Shown here in pieces: positions 16,622-28,664 of a DNA stretch of 49,048 bases. This DNA comes from Butyrivibrio sp. INlla18. Its GTDB lineage: Bacteria; Bacillota; Clostridia; Lachnospirales; Lachnospiraceae. Numbering within the stretch: position 1 is the stretch's first letter; the number at the start of each line of letters is the position of its first letter. Under the pieces are notes generated by a model. It was not told where the DNA came from. It saw only the letters and a list, made by a program, of their open reading frames with translations, and did not search any database. The position numbers and the translations under genes are program-made. Location of the stretch: the NCBI RefSeq assembly GCF_900103635.1, contig NZ_FMXK01000023.1, positions 1 through 49,048 on the forward strand. The letters run 5' to 3'.

Positions 16622-19180
16622 TCATTCCTCAGGAATATCTTCTGTAACGTCTTCTATATTGTCGATCTCTCTATCTCCGTCAGATACTTTCTCTCTGACT
16701 TTAGCAATCTTGGCTACTGTAACACCCTTATCAAGGTTGATCATTTTAACACCTGATGTTACTCTTCCATGAACTGTTATTTCATCCATTCTCAGCTGAA
16801 TGATGATACCTGCATTTGTGATCATCATGATCTCGTTATCATCATTAACAGCCTTAACACCGACTACATTTCCTGTCTTTTCAGTGATCTTGTAGCACTT
16901 AACACCTTTACCACCTCTGAACTGGCTGTGGAATTCGTCGAGTGTTGTTCTCTTACCAAATCCTTTTTCTGAAACGATGAGAAGTGAATCGCCCTGTGTA
17001 TTGAGCTGCATACCAACGATCTCATCAGTATCATCAAGCATCATACCTCTAACACCCATTGATGATCTGCCAGTAAATCTAACGTCTGATTCATCAAAGT
17101 GGATGCACATACCATTCTTGGTTACGAGGAAAATCTCAGCGTTCTTCTTAACAGTCTTAACTTCGATAAGCTCATCGTCATCTCTTAAGTTGATTGCTGC
17201 AAGTCCAGTCTTTCTAACATTTGAGAAATCTGTGATTGGAGTCTTCTTAACGGTACCTTTCTTGGTAACCATGAAGAGGCTCTTGTCTTCATCCTCAAAT
17301 CCGCTAACTGGTATCATAGCTGAAATCTTCTCACCAGGAGCGAGCTGCAGGAGATTAACGATTGCCATTCCTCTTGAAGTTCTTGATGCTTCTGGAATCT
17401 GATATGCTTTGAGTCTGTAAACTCTACCAGTATTGGTAAAGAACATTACGTAGTTATGTGTTGTTGTCATAAGGATATCTTCAACGAAATCATTGTCGAT
17501 TGTTGTAATACCCTTGATTCCCTTACCGCCACGGTTCTGTGACTTGAAGTTATCGATTGACATTCTCTTGATATAACCAAGGTTTGTCATTGCAATAACT
17601 GTATTCACATTTGGGATAAGGTCTTCCATGTCGATATCAGAATCGTCATGTCCGATCTGTGACTTTCTGTCATCTCCGAATTTATCAGATATCTCCTGGA
17701 TTTCTGTCTTGATTACTCCAAGAAGTACCTTTCTATCAGCAAGAATTGCCTTTAATTCTTCGATTCTCTTTAAGAGCTCTGCGTGCTCCTGCTCAAGCTT
17801 GTCTCTTTCCAAGCCTGTGAGAGTACGAAGTCTCATATCAACAATTGCCTGAGCCTGAGCATCTGAAAGTCCAAAACGGGACATCAACTGCTCTTTTGCA
17901 ATAGCAACTGTCTCACTGCCTCTGATGATCTTGATTACTTCATCAATGTTATCAAGGGCAATCAGTAATCCTTCTAAGATATGATTTCTTTCTTCTGCCT
18001 TGTTGAGGTCGAACTCTGTTCTACGTCTAACAACGTCTTCCTGATGCTTGATGTAGTGTGTGAGCATCTCTGTAAGGCTCATGATCTTTGGCTGGTTGTT
18101 AACCAATGCCAGCATGATGATACCAAAAGAATCCTGCATCTGTGTATGCTTGTAAAGCTTGTTGAGCATGATGTTAGGGTTAACATCGTTTCTAAGCTCG
18201 ATAACTACACGCATACCTTCTCTATCAGACTCATCTCTAAGGGCTGTGATTCCATCAAGCTTTTTGAGCTTAACGAGTTCAGCAATCTTTGAGATCATGT
18301 TTGCTTTATTTACAAGATATGGAAGCTCTGTTACAACGATTCTGTTCTTACCATTCTGCATTGGCTCGATATTTGTAACGGCTCTTACGATAACCTTACC
18401 GCGTCCTGTTCTATAAGCTTCCTCTGCTCCTCTTGTTCCAAGGATGATACCACCAGTTGGGAAGTCAGGAGCCTTAACGATCTCGAGAAGTTCCTCGATC
18501 TCTGTCTCTCTATCTTCAAGGATTCTGTTATCGATCATCTTGGTAACAGCATTTATTACTTCTCTTAAATTGTGTGGAGGTATGTTTGTTGCCATACCTA
18601 CGGCGATACCTGTTGTACCATTTACGAGAAGGTTAGGATATCTACTTGGGAGTACTGTAGGCTCTTTTTCTGTCTCATCGAAGTTTGGTATGAAATCAAC
18701 TGTGTTCTTGTTGATATCAGCTGTCATCTCCATTGAGATCTTAGTAAGTCTAGCCTCTGTGTATCGCATAGCAGCTGCGCCATCGCCGTCCACAGAACCG
18801 AAGTTACCATGTCCATCTACAAGACAATATCTCATAGACCATGGCTGAGCCATGTTTACCAATGCTCCATAAATAGAACTATCACCGTGTGGATGATATT
18901 TACCCATTGTATCACCGACGATACGAGCACACTTACGGTGTGGCTTGTCGGGACCATTATTGAGCTCTATCATAGAATAAAGAATTCTTCTCTGAACTGG
19001 CTTAAGACCATCTCTTACGTCTGGAAGTGCTCTTGAAGCAATAACACTCATGGCATAGTCGATGTAGTCTGCTTCCATTGTCTTCTGGAGGTCGACTTCT
19101 TTTATTCTATCAGTTGTGACTTTCTCAAATACGTCATCTGATAAGTCATTGTTGTTGTTATTGTTAATATTATCAGCCAT
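16622..19180 (-). CDS. gyrA: DNA gyrase subunit A
   Basis: An 852-residue GyrA, the DNA cleavage/rejoining subunit of gyrase that introduces negative supercoils with GyrB. The catalytic Tyr is Y140 in [11 protein letters not shown]. The quinolone-determining stretch reads [18 protein letters not shown]101 corresponds to E. coli S83 and G105 to D87. The C-terminal beta-pinwheel includes the GyrA box QNRGGKG. The N-terminus has an unusual Asn-rich run (NINNNNNN). The gene starts 18 bp after gyrB. Confidence 0.98.
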   Translation of the reverse strand: MADNINNNNNNDLSDDVFEKVTTDRIKEVDLQKTMEADYIDYAMSVIASRALPDVRDGLKPVQRRILYSMIELNNGPDKPHRKCARIVGDTMGKYHPHGDSSIYGALVNMAQPWSMRYCLVDGHGNFGSVDGDGAAAMRYTEARLTKISMEMTADINKNTVDFIPNFDETEKEPTVLPSRYPNLLVNGTTGIAVGMATNIPPHNLREVINAVTKMIDNRILEDRETEIEELLEIVKAPDFPTGGIILGTRGAEEAYRTGRGKVIVRAVTNIEPMQNGKNRIVVTELPYLVNKANMISKIAELVKLKKLDGITALRDESDREGMRVVIELRNDVNPNIMLNKLYKHTQMQDSFGIIMLALVNNQPKIMSLTEMLTHYIKHQEDVVRRRTEFDLNKAEERNHILEGLLIALDNIDEVIKIIRGSETVAIAKEQLMSRFGLSDAQAQAIVDMRLRTLTGLERDKLEQEHAELLKRIEELKAILADRKVLLGVIKTEIQEISDKFGDDRKSQIGHDDSDIDMEDLIPNVNTVIAMTNLGYIKRMSIDNFKSQNRGGKGIKGITTIDNDFVEDILMTTTHNYVMFFTNTGRVYRLKAYQIPEASRTSRGMAIVNLLQLAPGEKISAMIPVSGFEDEDKSLFMVTKKGTVKKTPITDFSNVRKTGLAAINLRDDDELIEVKTVKKNAEIFLVTKNGMCIHFDESDVRFTGRSSMGVRGMMLDDTDEIVGMQLNTQGDSLLIVSEKGFGKRTTLDEFHSQFRGGKGVKCYKITEKTGNVVGVKAVNDDNEIMMITNAGIIIQLRMDEITVHGRVTSGVKMINLDKGVTVAKIAKVREKVSDGDREIDNIEDVTEDIPEE

Positions 19181-19198
19181 TTTTTATACTCTTCCTCT

Positions 19199-21151
<1,953 letters not shown>

Positions 21152-22255
21152 TTAGTTTTCACTACTTACTGTTCCATCTGTTACCTTGAACAGTTTATCT
21201 ATTTCAAATCTGTTATTAACAAATTCATCAAGACCAGTACATGTGATGATAGTCTGTATGTTTCCGATAGTATTGAGCAGGTAATTCTGTCTGTTACTAT
21301 CAAGCTCTGACAATACATCATCCAAAAGAAGTACTGGATTTTCTTTCTTAGCTTTTTTTACAATCTCAATCTCAGAAAGCTTCAAAGATAGAGATGCAGT
21401 TCTCTGCTGTCCTTGAGATCCGAATTTTCTAATGTCTATTCCATCTTCAGATTCATTTTTCTGAATGATAAAAGAAAAATCATCTTTATGAGGACCAACT
21501 GTCGTCTGCTTAGCATACATATCTTTTTGTCTAGAAGCTCTTAACTTCTTCTCAAGATCTTCTGCTGAAACATTTGGCTCATAGTAAACTGACAGGATTT
21601 CTTTTTCTCCCGTCAATTTCTTGTGTATAGGTCTTATTATTTCATTGAGCTCTGCGATGAATTTTTCTCTAGTTTTGATTATGACGGATCCGTACTCGCA
21701 TAACTGCTTGTCTTGAACATCCAAAAGTACTGAATTTTCAGGGTGTTCAAAAAGATCCTTTAGAACTTTATTTCTTTCGACAACTAATTTGTTGTATTTA
21801 GATAGACTATTTAAATATATCTGATCTAGCTGACACAGCTCCATATCCATGAATCTGCGTCTCTCTGAAGGACCATTTTTAATAATACTAAGATCTTCTG
21901 GTGAGAAAAAAACTACATTCAGCCTTCCAATCAGATCAGAAGCTCTTTTGATCTTCTGACCATCTATGGCAATACCTTTTGTCTTGCTTTTCCTAAGGTG
22001 CATATCAACGCGATATTCCGCGTTGTCTTTTTCAAGAATAGTTCTGATATGAGCTTCTTCTTTACCAAAGCTTATGATTTCTTTGTCTTTGCTTCCCTTA
22101 TGGGATTTTGTTGTAGCAGAAACAAATATTGCTTCAAGGATGTTAGTCTTTCCCTGAGCATTATCCCCGTAGAGTATATTTGTTCCGCTACTGAAATCAA
22201 TTTTTAAGTTTTCATAATTTCTAAAATCAGATAATTCCAGTGATTTTATTATCAT
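21152..22255 (-). CDS. recF: DNA replication/repair protein RecF
   Basis: A 367-residue SMC-like ATPase that loads RecA at gaps. The Walker A is YGDNAQGKTNILEAI, the signature is GSQGQQRTASLSLKL and the Walker B is PVLLLDDVLSELD. Its ATGA start overlaps the yaaA stop by four bases, so translation is coupled in the dnaN-yaaA-recF-gyrB order. Confidence 0.96.
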   Translation of the reverse strand: MIIKSLELSDFRNYENLKIDFSSGTNILYGDNAQGKTNILEAIFVSATTKSHKGSKDKEIISFGKEEAHIRTILEKDNAEYRVDMHLRKSKTKGIAIDGQKIKRASDLIGRLNVVFFSPEDLSIIKNGPSERRRFMDMELCQLDQIYLNSLSKYNKLVVERNKVLKDLFEHPENSVLLDVQDKQLCEYGSVIIKTREKFIAELNEIIRPIHKKLTGEKEILSVYYEPNVSAEDLEKKLRASRQKDMYAKQTTVGPHKDDFSFIIQKNESEDGIDIRKFGSQGQQRTASLSLKLSEIEIVKKAKKENPVLLLDDVLSELDSNRQNYLLNTIGNIQTIITCTGLDEFVNNRFEIDKLFKVTDGTVSSEN

Positions 22256-22467
22256 TTCTCTATTTTTACCTGTGTGTTGTTATACTCAAAGATGTCTCCA
22301 TCATAGAGCTTACGGCCACGTCTTTCTTCAACTTCGCCATTAACTTTTACAAGACCTGCCTGAATGTCCATCTTGGCATCAACACCAGAACCTTCAAGAC
22401 CAGCTTTTTTGAGGGCCTGACCTAATTTTATAAAATCATCCTGTGGTCTTAACTTAACTATTTCCAT
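22252..22467 (-). CDS. yaaA: S4-domain RNA-binding protein YaaA
   Basis: A 71-residue protein that is almost entirely an S4-like RNA-binding fold (IKLGQALKKAGLEGSGVDAK, and GLVKVNGEVEERRGRKLYDG). This small gene regularly sits between dnaN and recF in Firmicutes. Its precise role is not established; some links to ribosome assembly have been proposed. It is 23 bp after dnaN. Confidence 0.9.
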   Translation of the reverse strand: MEIVKLRPQDDFIKLGQALKKAGLEGSGVDAKMDIQAGLVKVNGEVEERRGRKLYDGDIFEYNNTQVKIEK

Positions 22468-22490
22468 GATAAATCCTTTGTTAACAATAA

Positions 22491-23600
22491 TTAGTCAACA
22501 GTTGTAAAGTTGACTGGAAGAACAAGATAGATATAAGCGCCATCTTTATCTCTGATAAAGCAAGGAGCCTTAGGATTAACTAAGTAAATATCTACTGTCT
22601 CATCCTCAATTACTCTAAGAGCATCAATTAGGAACTTAGGATTGAATCCGATCATGAGATCCTTACCTTGTTTCTCAATGTCTATTTCTTCATCCATGCT
22701 ACCAATTGCAGAATTGATCTTAAGTTCCATCTTTCCATCAGTAACAGATATGATAACTGGCTTCTTATCACCTTCTTTAACGAGAAGAGTAGCTCTGTCG
22801 ATACACTCAAGGAACTCTTTTCTGTTAATTGTCATCTTTGTCTCATAATCACTTGAAAGCATCTGATCAATGCTGAAGTATTCACCTTCGATAAGTCTTG
22901 ATACTACGATTGTCTTATCAAACTCAAAGAGAACATGCTTGTCAGTAAAGTAGATGTTGACCATCTTCTCAGTGCTATCACCAAGGATCTTACTGATTTC
23001 ACCAAGTGTCTTACCTGGAACGATAACTTTTTTGTTTGAATATGTTCCGCCAAGCTTAACTTTTCTGATAGAAATTCTGTGTCCATCAAGAGAAACTAAC
23101 TTAAGGTTTTCTCCTTCTACCTCAAAAAGCTCTCCGCTCATCATCTTATTAGCATCTGTCTCAGAAATTGAGAAGATAGTCTGCTGGATTACATTACGAA
23201 GTGTAAACTGAGAAACTGTTATTCCATCAATCTTTTCAATTGATGGAAGATAAGTAAAGTCATCACCTTTTCTTCCGATGAGGTTGAACTTTGCTTTTTC
23301 GCAGCTGATAGTTACTTTATTAGTTGAATCTGATTCAATAGTTACATCATTATCTGGAAGCTTTCTAACTATGTCTACAAAGATCTTAGCATCGAGAGCA
23401 ATAAATCCTCTCTCAACTATATCTCCATCTACTATAGTCTGAATTCCAAGTTCCATATCGTTAGCAATGAATTTAATAACTCCTTCTGTTGCATCTACTA
23501 AGATACATTCCAGAATAGACATTGTTGTTTTAGAAGGAACTGCTTTAGAAACAATCTGTAAACCACTTACAAGATTAGATTTAGAGCATACAAATTTCAT
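22491..23600 (-). CDS. dnaN: DNA polymerase III beta subunit (sliding clamp)
   Basis: A 369-residue clamp made of three repeated domains that holds the replicative polymerase on DNA. The start MKFVCSKSNLVSGLQIVSKA and the terminal YIYLVLPVNFTTVD (clamp C-terminus) are diagnostic. It is separated from dnaA by 291 bp that include a DnaA box. Confidence 0.97.
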   Translation of the reverse strand: MKFVCSKSNLVSGLQIVSKAVPSKTTMSILECILVDATEGVIKFIANDMELGIQTIVDGDIVERGFIALDAKIFVDIVRKLPDNDVTIESDSTNKVTISCEKAKFNLIGRKGDDFTYLPSIEKIDGITVSQFTLRNVIQQTIFSISETDANKMMSGELFEVEGENLKLVSLDGHRISIRKVKLGGTYSNKKVIVPGKTLGEISKILGDSTEKMVNIYFTDKHVLFEFDKTIVVSRLIEGEYFSIDQMLSSDYETKMTINRKEFLECIDRATLLVKEGDKKPVIISVTDGKMELKINSAIGSMDEEIDIEKQGKDLMIGFNPKFLIDALRVIEDETVDIYLVNPKAPCFIRDKDGAYIYLVLPVNFTTVD

Positions 23601-23639
23601 TTAAGTCCTTACTCCCTTCGCGTGCGTATATAAAATAAT

Positions 23640-23880
23640 TATTAATAAATCATAAAAGAATTAATAATAGCTGTTGATAAGTGTAAAACCTATTCTATTA
23701 TACAATTTATGCGGCTTTTTTACAAATTTTTGATTGTTGAAAACAAAAAAAATGGTGTTGAAAATTTAATAGTTATAAACAAGCCAAATTTTAACAAATG
23801 AGGCCTAATTTTTTTATCCACCCCTAAATAACAGATTATCCTCTTTTAAATCACAAGTTATCAGGATAGTTATCCACAAT
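23640..23880. other. oriC, dnaA-dnaN intergenic DnaA-box region
   Basis: The 291-bp spacer 23601-23891 holds a perfect DnaA box TTATCCACA at 23870-23878, a near-match TTATCCACC at 23814-23822 and a weaker TTATAAACA at 23772-23780. The 23636-23820 stretch is very AT-rich, a plausible unwinding element. This matches the downstream half of a bipartite Firmicute origin. No protein-coding gene is seen here. Confidence 0.7.
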
Positions 23881-23891
23881 TAATGAACAAG

Positions 23892-25292
23892 TTATAAAGA
23901 AGGGTTGAGTTTCTTCATTATAATATCGATGTTTTTATTGAGTTCTTCATCAAAAGCCATCTTTTGTTTGATCTTGTTGATACCGCTCATAACTGTTGTG
24001 TGATCTTTTTTACCAAGAGTTCTTCCGATTTCTTCTAATGAAGCATCTGTGTGCTCTCTGCAGAGATACATGATGATCTGTCTTGGAAGTACGATCTCAG
24101 AATTTCTCTTCTTGGAGATAATGTCGTCTTTCTTGGTTCCGTACTGCTCACAAACTGTATCAATGATAAGCTGAGGTGTGATAACCTTTGACTTATCGGG
24201 ATAGATGATGTCTTTGAGAGCTTCCATTGCATTTTCAAGAGTAACGTCTACATTGTTAAGTCTTGAATAAGCGATTATCTTGTTATAAGCACCTTCCAGC
24301 TCTCTGATGTTTGATTTGATATTAGTAGCAATGTAATCAATGACTTCATCATCGATGTTCTTGCCGTAGTTTTCTGAGTTCTTACGAAGAATTGCCATTC
24401 TTGTTTCGTAGTCAGGAGACTGAATATCAGCAATAAGTCCCATCTCGAAACGTGATCTGAATCTCTCTTCAAGTGTTTCCATCTCTTTTGGTGGCTTATC
24501 AGATGAAAGGATGATCTGTTTACCAGCCTGATGGAGCTCATTGAAGGTGTGGAAAAATTCTTCCTGTGTTGACTCTTTACCTATAATAAACTGAACGTCA
24601 TCGACCATCAGTACATCAACTCTACGATATTTTTCACGGAGCTTGGACATGCTCTCAGTCTTACCACTTCTGATGGATTCAATAACTTCATTAGTAAACT
24701 GCTCTGAAGTTACATATAAAACTTTAGCTTTGTGATCATGCTCCATAATGAAGTGACCGATTGAATGCATAAGGTGAGTCTTTCCAAGTCCTGGTCCTCC
24801 ATATAGGAAAAGAGGGTTGTAGGAGATTCCTGGAGACTCAGCTACAGCAAGAGATGCTGAATGAGCAAACTTGTTGTTACTTCCTACTACGAAGGTATCA
24901 AATCTATATTTAGGGTTAAGATTAGACTGTTCGTAGTTGATTGTGCCTTTGTAGCTACCTTCGCGAGATTCTTCAAAATTATCTTCTTGAGTTTCTTCAT
25001 TATTAATAGTGTCTTTTTTCAAAATAAAAGAAACGTCTACCATTGTTTCTAAAAATTCTGAAATGGTAACCTTAATAAAATCCATGTAGTGATTGATAAT
25101 GTACTGAAGTGCCATGGAATTATCTGATGGTATAAGGATCTTTACATTATTGTCCTGTACGCTATATACAGTAAGAGGGTCTATCCAGGTACGATAAGAA
25201 ATCTCTGTAATACCAGATTCTATCTTGATAGTATGCTTGATAGACTCCCAATTATTCTTCAATTTTTCTGTGATTTCTGATGATGATTGCAT
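23892..25292 (-). CDS. dnaA: Chromosomal replication initiator DnaA
   Basis: A 466-residue AAA+ initiator that binds the surrounding TTATCCACA boxes and melts the origin. The Walker A is GGPGLGKTHLMHS, the Walker B is VLMVDDVQFI, and the DNA-binding signature is CREHTDASLEEIGRTLGKKD followed by HTTVMSG. I start at ATG 25292 (MQSSSEITEK), with GGGGAG seven bases upstream; a TTG five codons earlier overlaps that ribosome site and is rejected. Confidence 0.97.
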   Translation of the reverse strand: MQSSSEITEKLKNNWESIKHTIKIESGITEISYRTWIDPLTVYSVQDNNVKILIPSDNSMALQYIINHYMDFIKVTISEFLETMVDVSFILKKDTINNEETQEDNFEESREGSYKGTINYEQSNLNPKYRFDTFVVGSNNKFAHSASLAVAESPGISYNPLFLYGGPGLGKTHLMHSIGHFIMEHDHKAKVLYVTSEQFTNEVIESIRSGKTESMSKLREKYRRVDVLMVDDVQFIIGKESTQEEFFHTFNELHQAGKQIILSSDKPPKEMETLEERFRSRFEMGLIADIQSPDYETRMAILRKNSENYGKNIDDEVIDYIATNIKSNIRELEGAYNKIIAYSRLNNVDVTLENAMEALKDIIYPDKSKVITPQLIIDTVCEQYGTKKDDIISKKRNSEIVLPRQIIMYLCREHTDASLEEIGRTLGKKDHTTVMSGINKIKQKMAFDEELNKNIDIIMKKLNPSL

Positions 25293-25369
25293 GAAAAAAC
25301 TCCCCAAAAATGCATATTTTTAGACTTTTACTATTTTATATTAAAAGAAAACAAATATCAAACGACAGG

Positions 25370-25690
25370 AATTTGTGGATAACTTTTAAAAAAAATGGAA
25401 AATAAAATGGCAAAAAAATTGATTGTGGAAAAAGACTATTTTTTCCACGTTCGTTAATCTACCGTTATAAAGGGCATAAACTTCGGTGTTTAATTAATTT
25501 TTCCTCAGATTATGTACTATGTTTTCCACAAAAATGGAAAAAATTGTGGATAAAAGTGGGTATAAATAATTAATCAACAGGTTATCCACAAAATCAACAT
25601 TTTGTTGTGGATAACTTTTTTCAGTACAAAATGTTGTTACTAATTTTTTGAAAAAAATTTTAATGTTTTATTATAAGAATTAATGCCCAT
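25370..25690. other. oriC, dnaA-upstream DnaA-box cluster
   Basis: The spacer 25293-25833 (541 bp) carries four perfect DnaA boxes: 25374-25382 (-), 25545-25553 (-), 25582-25590 (+) and 25606-25614 (-). Near-matches lie at 25424-25432, 25522-25530 and 25737-25745. The last two perfect boxes form an inverted pair with 11-bp arms (25581-25591 and 25605-25615). The flanking 25616-25690 stretch is AT-rich. Together with the dnaA-dnaN boxes this is a bipartite origin. Confidence 0.85.
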
Positions 25691-25697
25691 TAATGGC

Positions 25698-25726
25698 TTG
25701 ACTGCTAGTTTTTTATTTATTATAAT
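25698..25726 (+). promoter_or_regulatory. Strong sigma-A promoter for rpmH
   Basis: TTGACT (25698-25703), 17-base spacer, perfect TATAAT (25721-25726). It is 107 bp ahead of rpmH, and the degenerate DnaA box at 25737-25745 lies just downstream of it, so DnaA could modulate it. Confidence 0.85.
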
Positions 25727-25833
25727 TATAAAGATTTTTTCCACACAGGATAATTATGACTTGATTTATTTCTGATCAACGTCATTTAACAGACCTTTAT
25801 GGTTAGTTTGGTTAAGAAGGAGGTGTTTCCAAT

Positions 25834-25968
25834 ATGAAGATGACATTCCAGCCTCATAAGCTTCAGAGAGCCAGAGTACACGGCTTCAGAGCAAGAATGG
25901 CTACTAAGGGCGGTAGAAAAGTACTCGCTGCTAGAAGAGCAAAAGGAAGAAAGAGATTATCTGCATGA
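25834..25968 (+). CDS. rpmH: 50S ribosomal protein L34
   Basis: A 44-residue highly basic protein, [18 protein letters not shown]... ending [11 protein letters not shown], which is L34 throughout. AGAAGGAGG at 25815-25823 precedes the ATG. It is the first gene of the rightward origin operon, driven by a consensus promoter, and a hairpin follows before rnpA. Confidence 0.98.
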   Translation: MKMTFQPHKLQRARVHGFRARMATKGGRKVLAARRAKGRKRLSA

Positions 25969-25972
25969 TATT

Positions 25973-26000
25973 AAAGGCCGCAATTAATGTGGCCTTTTTT
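25973..26000 (+). terminator. Terminator-like hairpin between rpmH and rnpA
   Basis: A 10-bp stem with one G-U pair (25973-25982 with 25988-25997), a 5-nt loop and a T6 run. It probably lets most transcripts end after rpmH and so lowers rnpA expression relative to L34. Confidence 0.7.
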
Positions 26001-26024
26001 CTTCTTATATAAAAAGGACAGAAT

Positions 26025-26372
26025 ATGCTTTTTTCGGAATCAATGAAAAAGACAACTGATTTTCGAAGATGTTATGAGAACGGTAAGAGCTATGCTAATA
26101 AGTATATAGTTCTTTATGTGTGGGAAAATGGTAGTTCGATTAACAGACTTGGAATTTCATGTAGTAAAAAAATAGGGAACAGTATTGTAAGGCACAGATT
26201 TGCAAGACTTGTTCGAGAATCATACCGACTACACGAAGATATGTTCAATAGTGGTTTGGACATAGTAGTCGTAGCCAGAGCCTGTGCAAGAGATGCTAGA
26301 TACATTAATATAGAAGAATCTCTATTAAGCCTGGCAGGGAAGGCCCGCATAAAGAAAAATGGCGGTAATTGA
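26025..26372 (+). CDS. rnpA: Ribonuclease P protein component
   Basis: A 115-residue basic protein that helps the RNase P RNA mature tRNA 5' ends. The family motif is [17 protein letters not shown] (the RNR-like helix), preceded by [17 protein letters not shown] precedes the ATG. The stop overlaps the yidD start (TGATG). Confidence 0.93.
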   Translation: MLFSESMKKTTDFRRCYENGKSYANKYIVLYVWENGSSINRLGISCSKKIGNSIVRHRFARLVRESYRLHEDMFNSGLDIVVVARACARDARYINIEESLLSLAGKARIKKNGGN

Positions 26373-26581
26373 TGAAAAGAATACTTATTTTTTTGATCAA
26401 AGTTTATAGGAAGTATTTGTCTCCATTAAAAAGAACAAAGTGCCCATATATTCCAACATGCTCGGAGTATGGGTTAGAAGCAATAGAAAAATACGGGGCT
26501 CTTAAAGGGGGACTTTTGGCTGCATGGAGGATTCTTAGGTGTAATCCTTTCTCCAGCGGTGGATATGATCCAGTTCCGTAG
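26372..26581 (+). CDS. yidD: Membrane protein insertion efficiency factor YidD
   Basis: A 69-residue member of the YidD (DUF37) family, with the Cys-rich core [20 protein letters not shown] and [20 protein letters not shown]. It assists YidC-dependent membrane insertion. The start ATG overlaps the rnpA stop by one base; a TTG one codon earlier is not used. yidC follows by 20 bp. Confidence 0.95.
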   Translation: MKRILIFLIKVYRKYLSPLKRTKCPYIPTCSEYGLEAIEKYGALKGGLLAAWRILRCNPFSSGGYDPVP

Positions 26582-26601
26582 GTTTTCAGAGGAGGTACAT
26601 T

Positions 26602-27906
26602 TTGACGGGAGCTATTTTAACCCCTTATCAGGGTAAGATTGTTGGACCAGTAGCTTGGATTCTTGGTCATATCATGAACGGAATCTTCAATGTTCTTAAT
26701 GCTATTGGAATTCCTAATATCGGTCTTGCAATCATTATTTTCACAATTGTAATTTATCTTTTACTTTTACCACTTACATACAAGCAGCAGAAATTCTCTA
26801 AGCTTCAGGCTAAGATGAGCCCAGAACTTAAGGCTATTCAGGCTAAGTACAAGGGCAAAAAAGACAACGATTCTATGCTTGCTATGCAGCAGGAAACTAA
26901 AGAGCTTTACGCTAAGTATGGCGTATCACAGACAGGTAGCTGCTTACAGCTTGTTATTCAGATGCCTATTCTTTTTGCTCTTTATCGTGTTATCTATTCA
27001 ATTCCAGCTTATGTAACAATAGTTAGAAATGCTTTTTATCCTTTAGTTGAGCAGCTTCGCACTACTGATGGTGCTTTGGCATTCATCCAGGAGAATCTTT
27101 CAAGTGCTAAGTCTTTCTCTGGTCAGTTCAAGAACGAACTTTTCACAGCAGGAGATGCTTCTTATGTAGAGAACACTCTTATAGATGTTCTTAATAAGGC
27201 TTCATCAGCTGATTGGGATTCACTTACATCTAACTTTGGAAATTTAGCTAGTTCAATTGATACCACACATGCTTTATTAAACAAGTTCAATTTCTTCTTA
27301 GGACTTAACATTGGTGATAGTCCTAGATATATGGTACAGACTGCATTTGCTAACAAGAACTTCATTCTTCTTATTGGAGGTATCATAGTTCCTGTTCTTG
27401 CAGCATTTACTCAGTGGATCAACACAAAGCTTATGCCTCAGCAGGTAGACAGCAACGCTAAGCCAGATCCAGATGATCCAGCAGCTCAGATGCAGCAGTC
27501 TATGAAGACTATGAACATTATGATGCCACTTATGTCAGCATTCTTCTGTTTCAGTCTTCCTGCAGGTATGGGTCTTTACTGGATTGCTGGTGCTGTTATC
27601 AGATCAATCCAGCAGATAGTTATCAACAAGCACATTGATAAGATCGATATCGATGCTGAGATTGCCAAGAATACTGAGAAGTACAAGGCAAAGATGGAGA
27701 AGATGAAGGCAACTCCTCAGATGAATAGATATGCTAACATGTCTACTCGTAATATTCAGTCAACACCTTCTAAGGCTGTTAATGCTGATAATGAGGCAGA
27801 ACTTCAGAATGTTAGAACTAAGCTTAACGGCAAAGAAATCCGTAAAGATTCACTTTTAGCTAAGGCTAATATGGTTAAAGAATTCAACGAAAAAAATAAT
27901 AAATAA
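26602..27906 (+). CDS. yidC: Membrane protein insertase YidC/Oxa1
   Basis: A 434-residue Oxa1-family insertase. The start is TTG at 26602 with GAGGAGG at 26589-26595. A first hydrophobic segment spans about 37-57; the conserved block LLPLTYKQQKFSKLQAKMSP follows, and the later GSCLQLVIQMPILFALYRVI and MPLMSAFFCFSLPAGMGLYW are the other membrane segments. No lipoprotein signal is present. The cytoplasmic tail is long and basic (about 345-434). About 110 residues between two membrane segments (150-250) are longer than in many homologues. Confidence 0.94.
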   Translation: MTGAILTPYQGKIVGPVAWILGHIMNGIFNVLNAIGIPNIGLAIIIFTIVIYLLLLPLTYKQQKFSKLQAKMSPELKAIQAKYKGKKDNDSMLAMQQETKELYAKYGVSQTGSCLQLVIQMPILFALYRVIYSIPAYVTIVRNAFYPLVEQLRTTDGALAFIQENLSSAKSFSGQFKNELFTAGDASYVENTLIDVLNKASSADWDSLTSNFGNLASSIDTTHALLNKFNFFLGLNIGDSPRYMVQTAFANKNFILLIGGIIVPVLAAFTQWINTKLMPQQVDSNAKPDPDDPAAQMQQSMKTMNIMMPLMSAFFCFSLPAGMGLYWIAGAVIRSIQQIVINKHIDKIDIDAEIAKNTEKYKAKMEKMKATPQMNRYANMSTRNIQSTPSKAVNADNEAELQNVRTKLNGKEIRKDSLLAKANMVKEFNEKNNK

Positions 27907-27929
27907 TTGCCTTATATGGGGAGGTCACA

Positions 27930-28655
27930 ATGGAATATAAAGAGTTCACAGCAAAGAATGTTGATGAAGCAATCACAGAAGCTTGTGAAAGTCTACTTGT
28001 TACTAGTGATAAACTTGATTACGAAGTTGTTTCTGCTGGATCTGCTGGTCTTTTAGGAATCGGTGCTAAGCCAGCTGTTATCAAAGCAAGAATTAAAGAA
28101 GAAAAAGAAGAGACAGTTGAGACAAAAGTAGAAGTTAAAGAAGAGAAGAAGCCAGAAGTTAAAGCTGAAAAGAAAGCAGCTTCTTCTGATATAAATGGCG
28201 ATGACCTTTGCAAGAAAGCAAATGATTTCCTTAAGGAAGTATTCGGAGCCATGAATATGGAAGTTACTGTTGATACTAAGTTTAATTCAAATGATAACAT
28301 CTTAGATGTTGAGCTTAGTGGAGCAGAGATGGGTGTTCTCATTGGTAAGAGAGGACAGACACTTGATTCTCTTCAATATCTTATTTCTTTAGTAGTAAAC
28401 AGAGATATTTCAGAGTATGTTCACGTTAAAGTTGATACAGAGAACTACCGTGAGAGAAGAAAAGCTACTCTTGAAAATCTTGCAAAGAATATTTCTTATA
28501 AGGTTAGAAAATCAAGACAGTCAGTTGCTCTTGAGCCTATGAATCCTTATGAGAGAAGAATCATTCATTCAGCACTTCAGAATGATAGATATGTTACAAC
28601 ACACAGTGAAGGTGAGGAACCATTTAGAAGAGTTGTTGTTACATTAAAGAAATAA
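27930..28655 (+). CDS. jag: RNA-binding protein Jag/KhpB
   Basis: A 241-residue protein with the three Jag domains: Jag-N (about 1-52), an acidic/Lys linker of about 52-85, a KH domain with GVLIGKRGQTLDSLQYL (about 133-149) and an R3H domain ending MNPYERRIIHSALQ. It binds RNA and influences division and sporulation genes in other Firmicutes. GGGGAGG precedes the ATG. A 12-bp hairpin follows. Confidence 0.93.
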   Translation: MEYKEFTAKNVDEAITEACESLLVTSDKLDYEVVSAGSAGLLGIGAKPAVIKARIKEEKEETVETKVEVKEEKKPEVKAEKKAASSDINGDDLCKKANDFLKEVFGAMNMEVTVDTKFNSNDNILDVELSGAEMGVLIGKRGQTLDSLQYLISLVVNRDISEYVHVKVDTENYRERRKATLENLAKNISYKVRKSRQSVALEPMNPYERRIIHSALQNDRYVTTHSEGEEPFRRVVVTLKK

Positions 28656-28664
28656 TGTTAACCA

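Noticed and set aside
16769..19036. Several long open frames antisense to gyrA and gyrB (for example 18444-18848)
   Set aside because: They sit opposite highly conserved genes, lack ribosome sites and show no family motifs; they are reflections of the codon pattern of the real genes.
25370..25620. Repeated TTATCCACA/TGTGGATAA units could be mistaken for a CRISPR or a mobile-element repeat
   Set aside because: The unit is only 9 bp, the spacing is irregular and both orientations occur; these are DnaA boxes at oriC.
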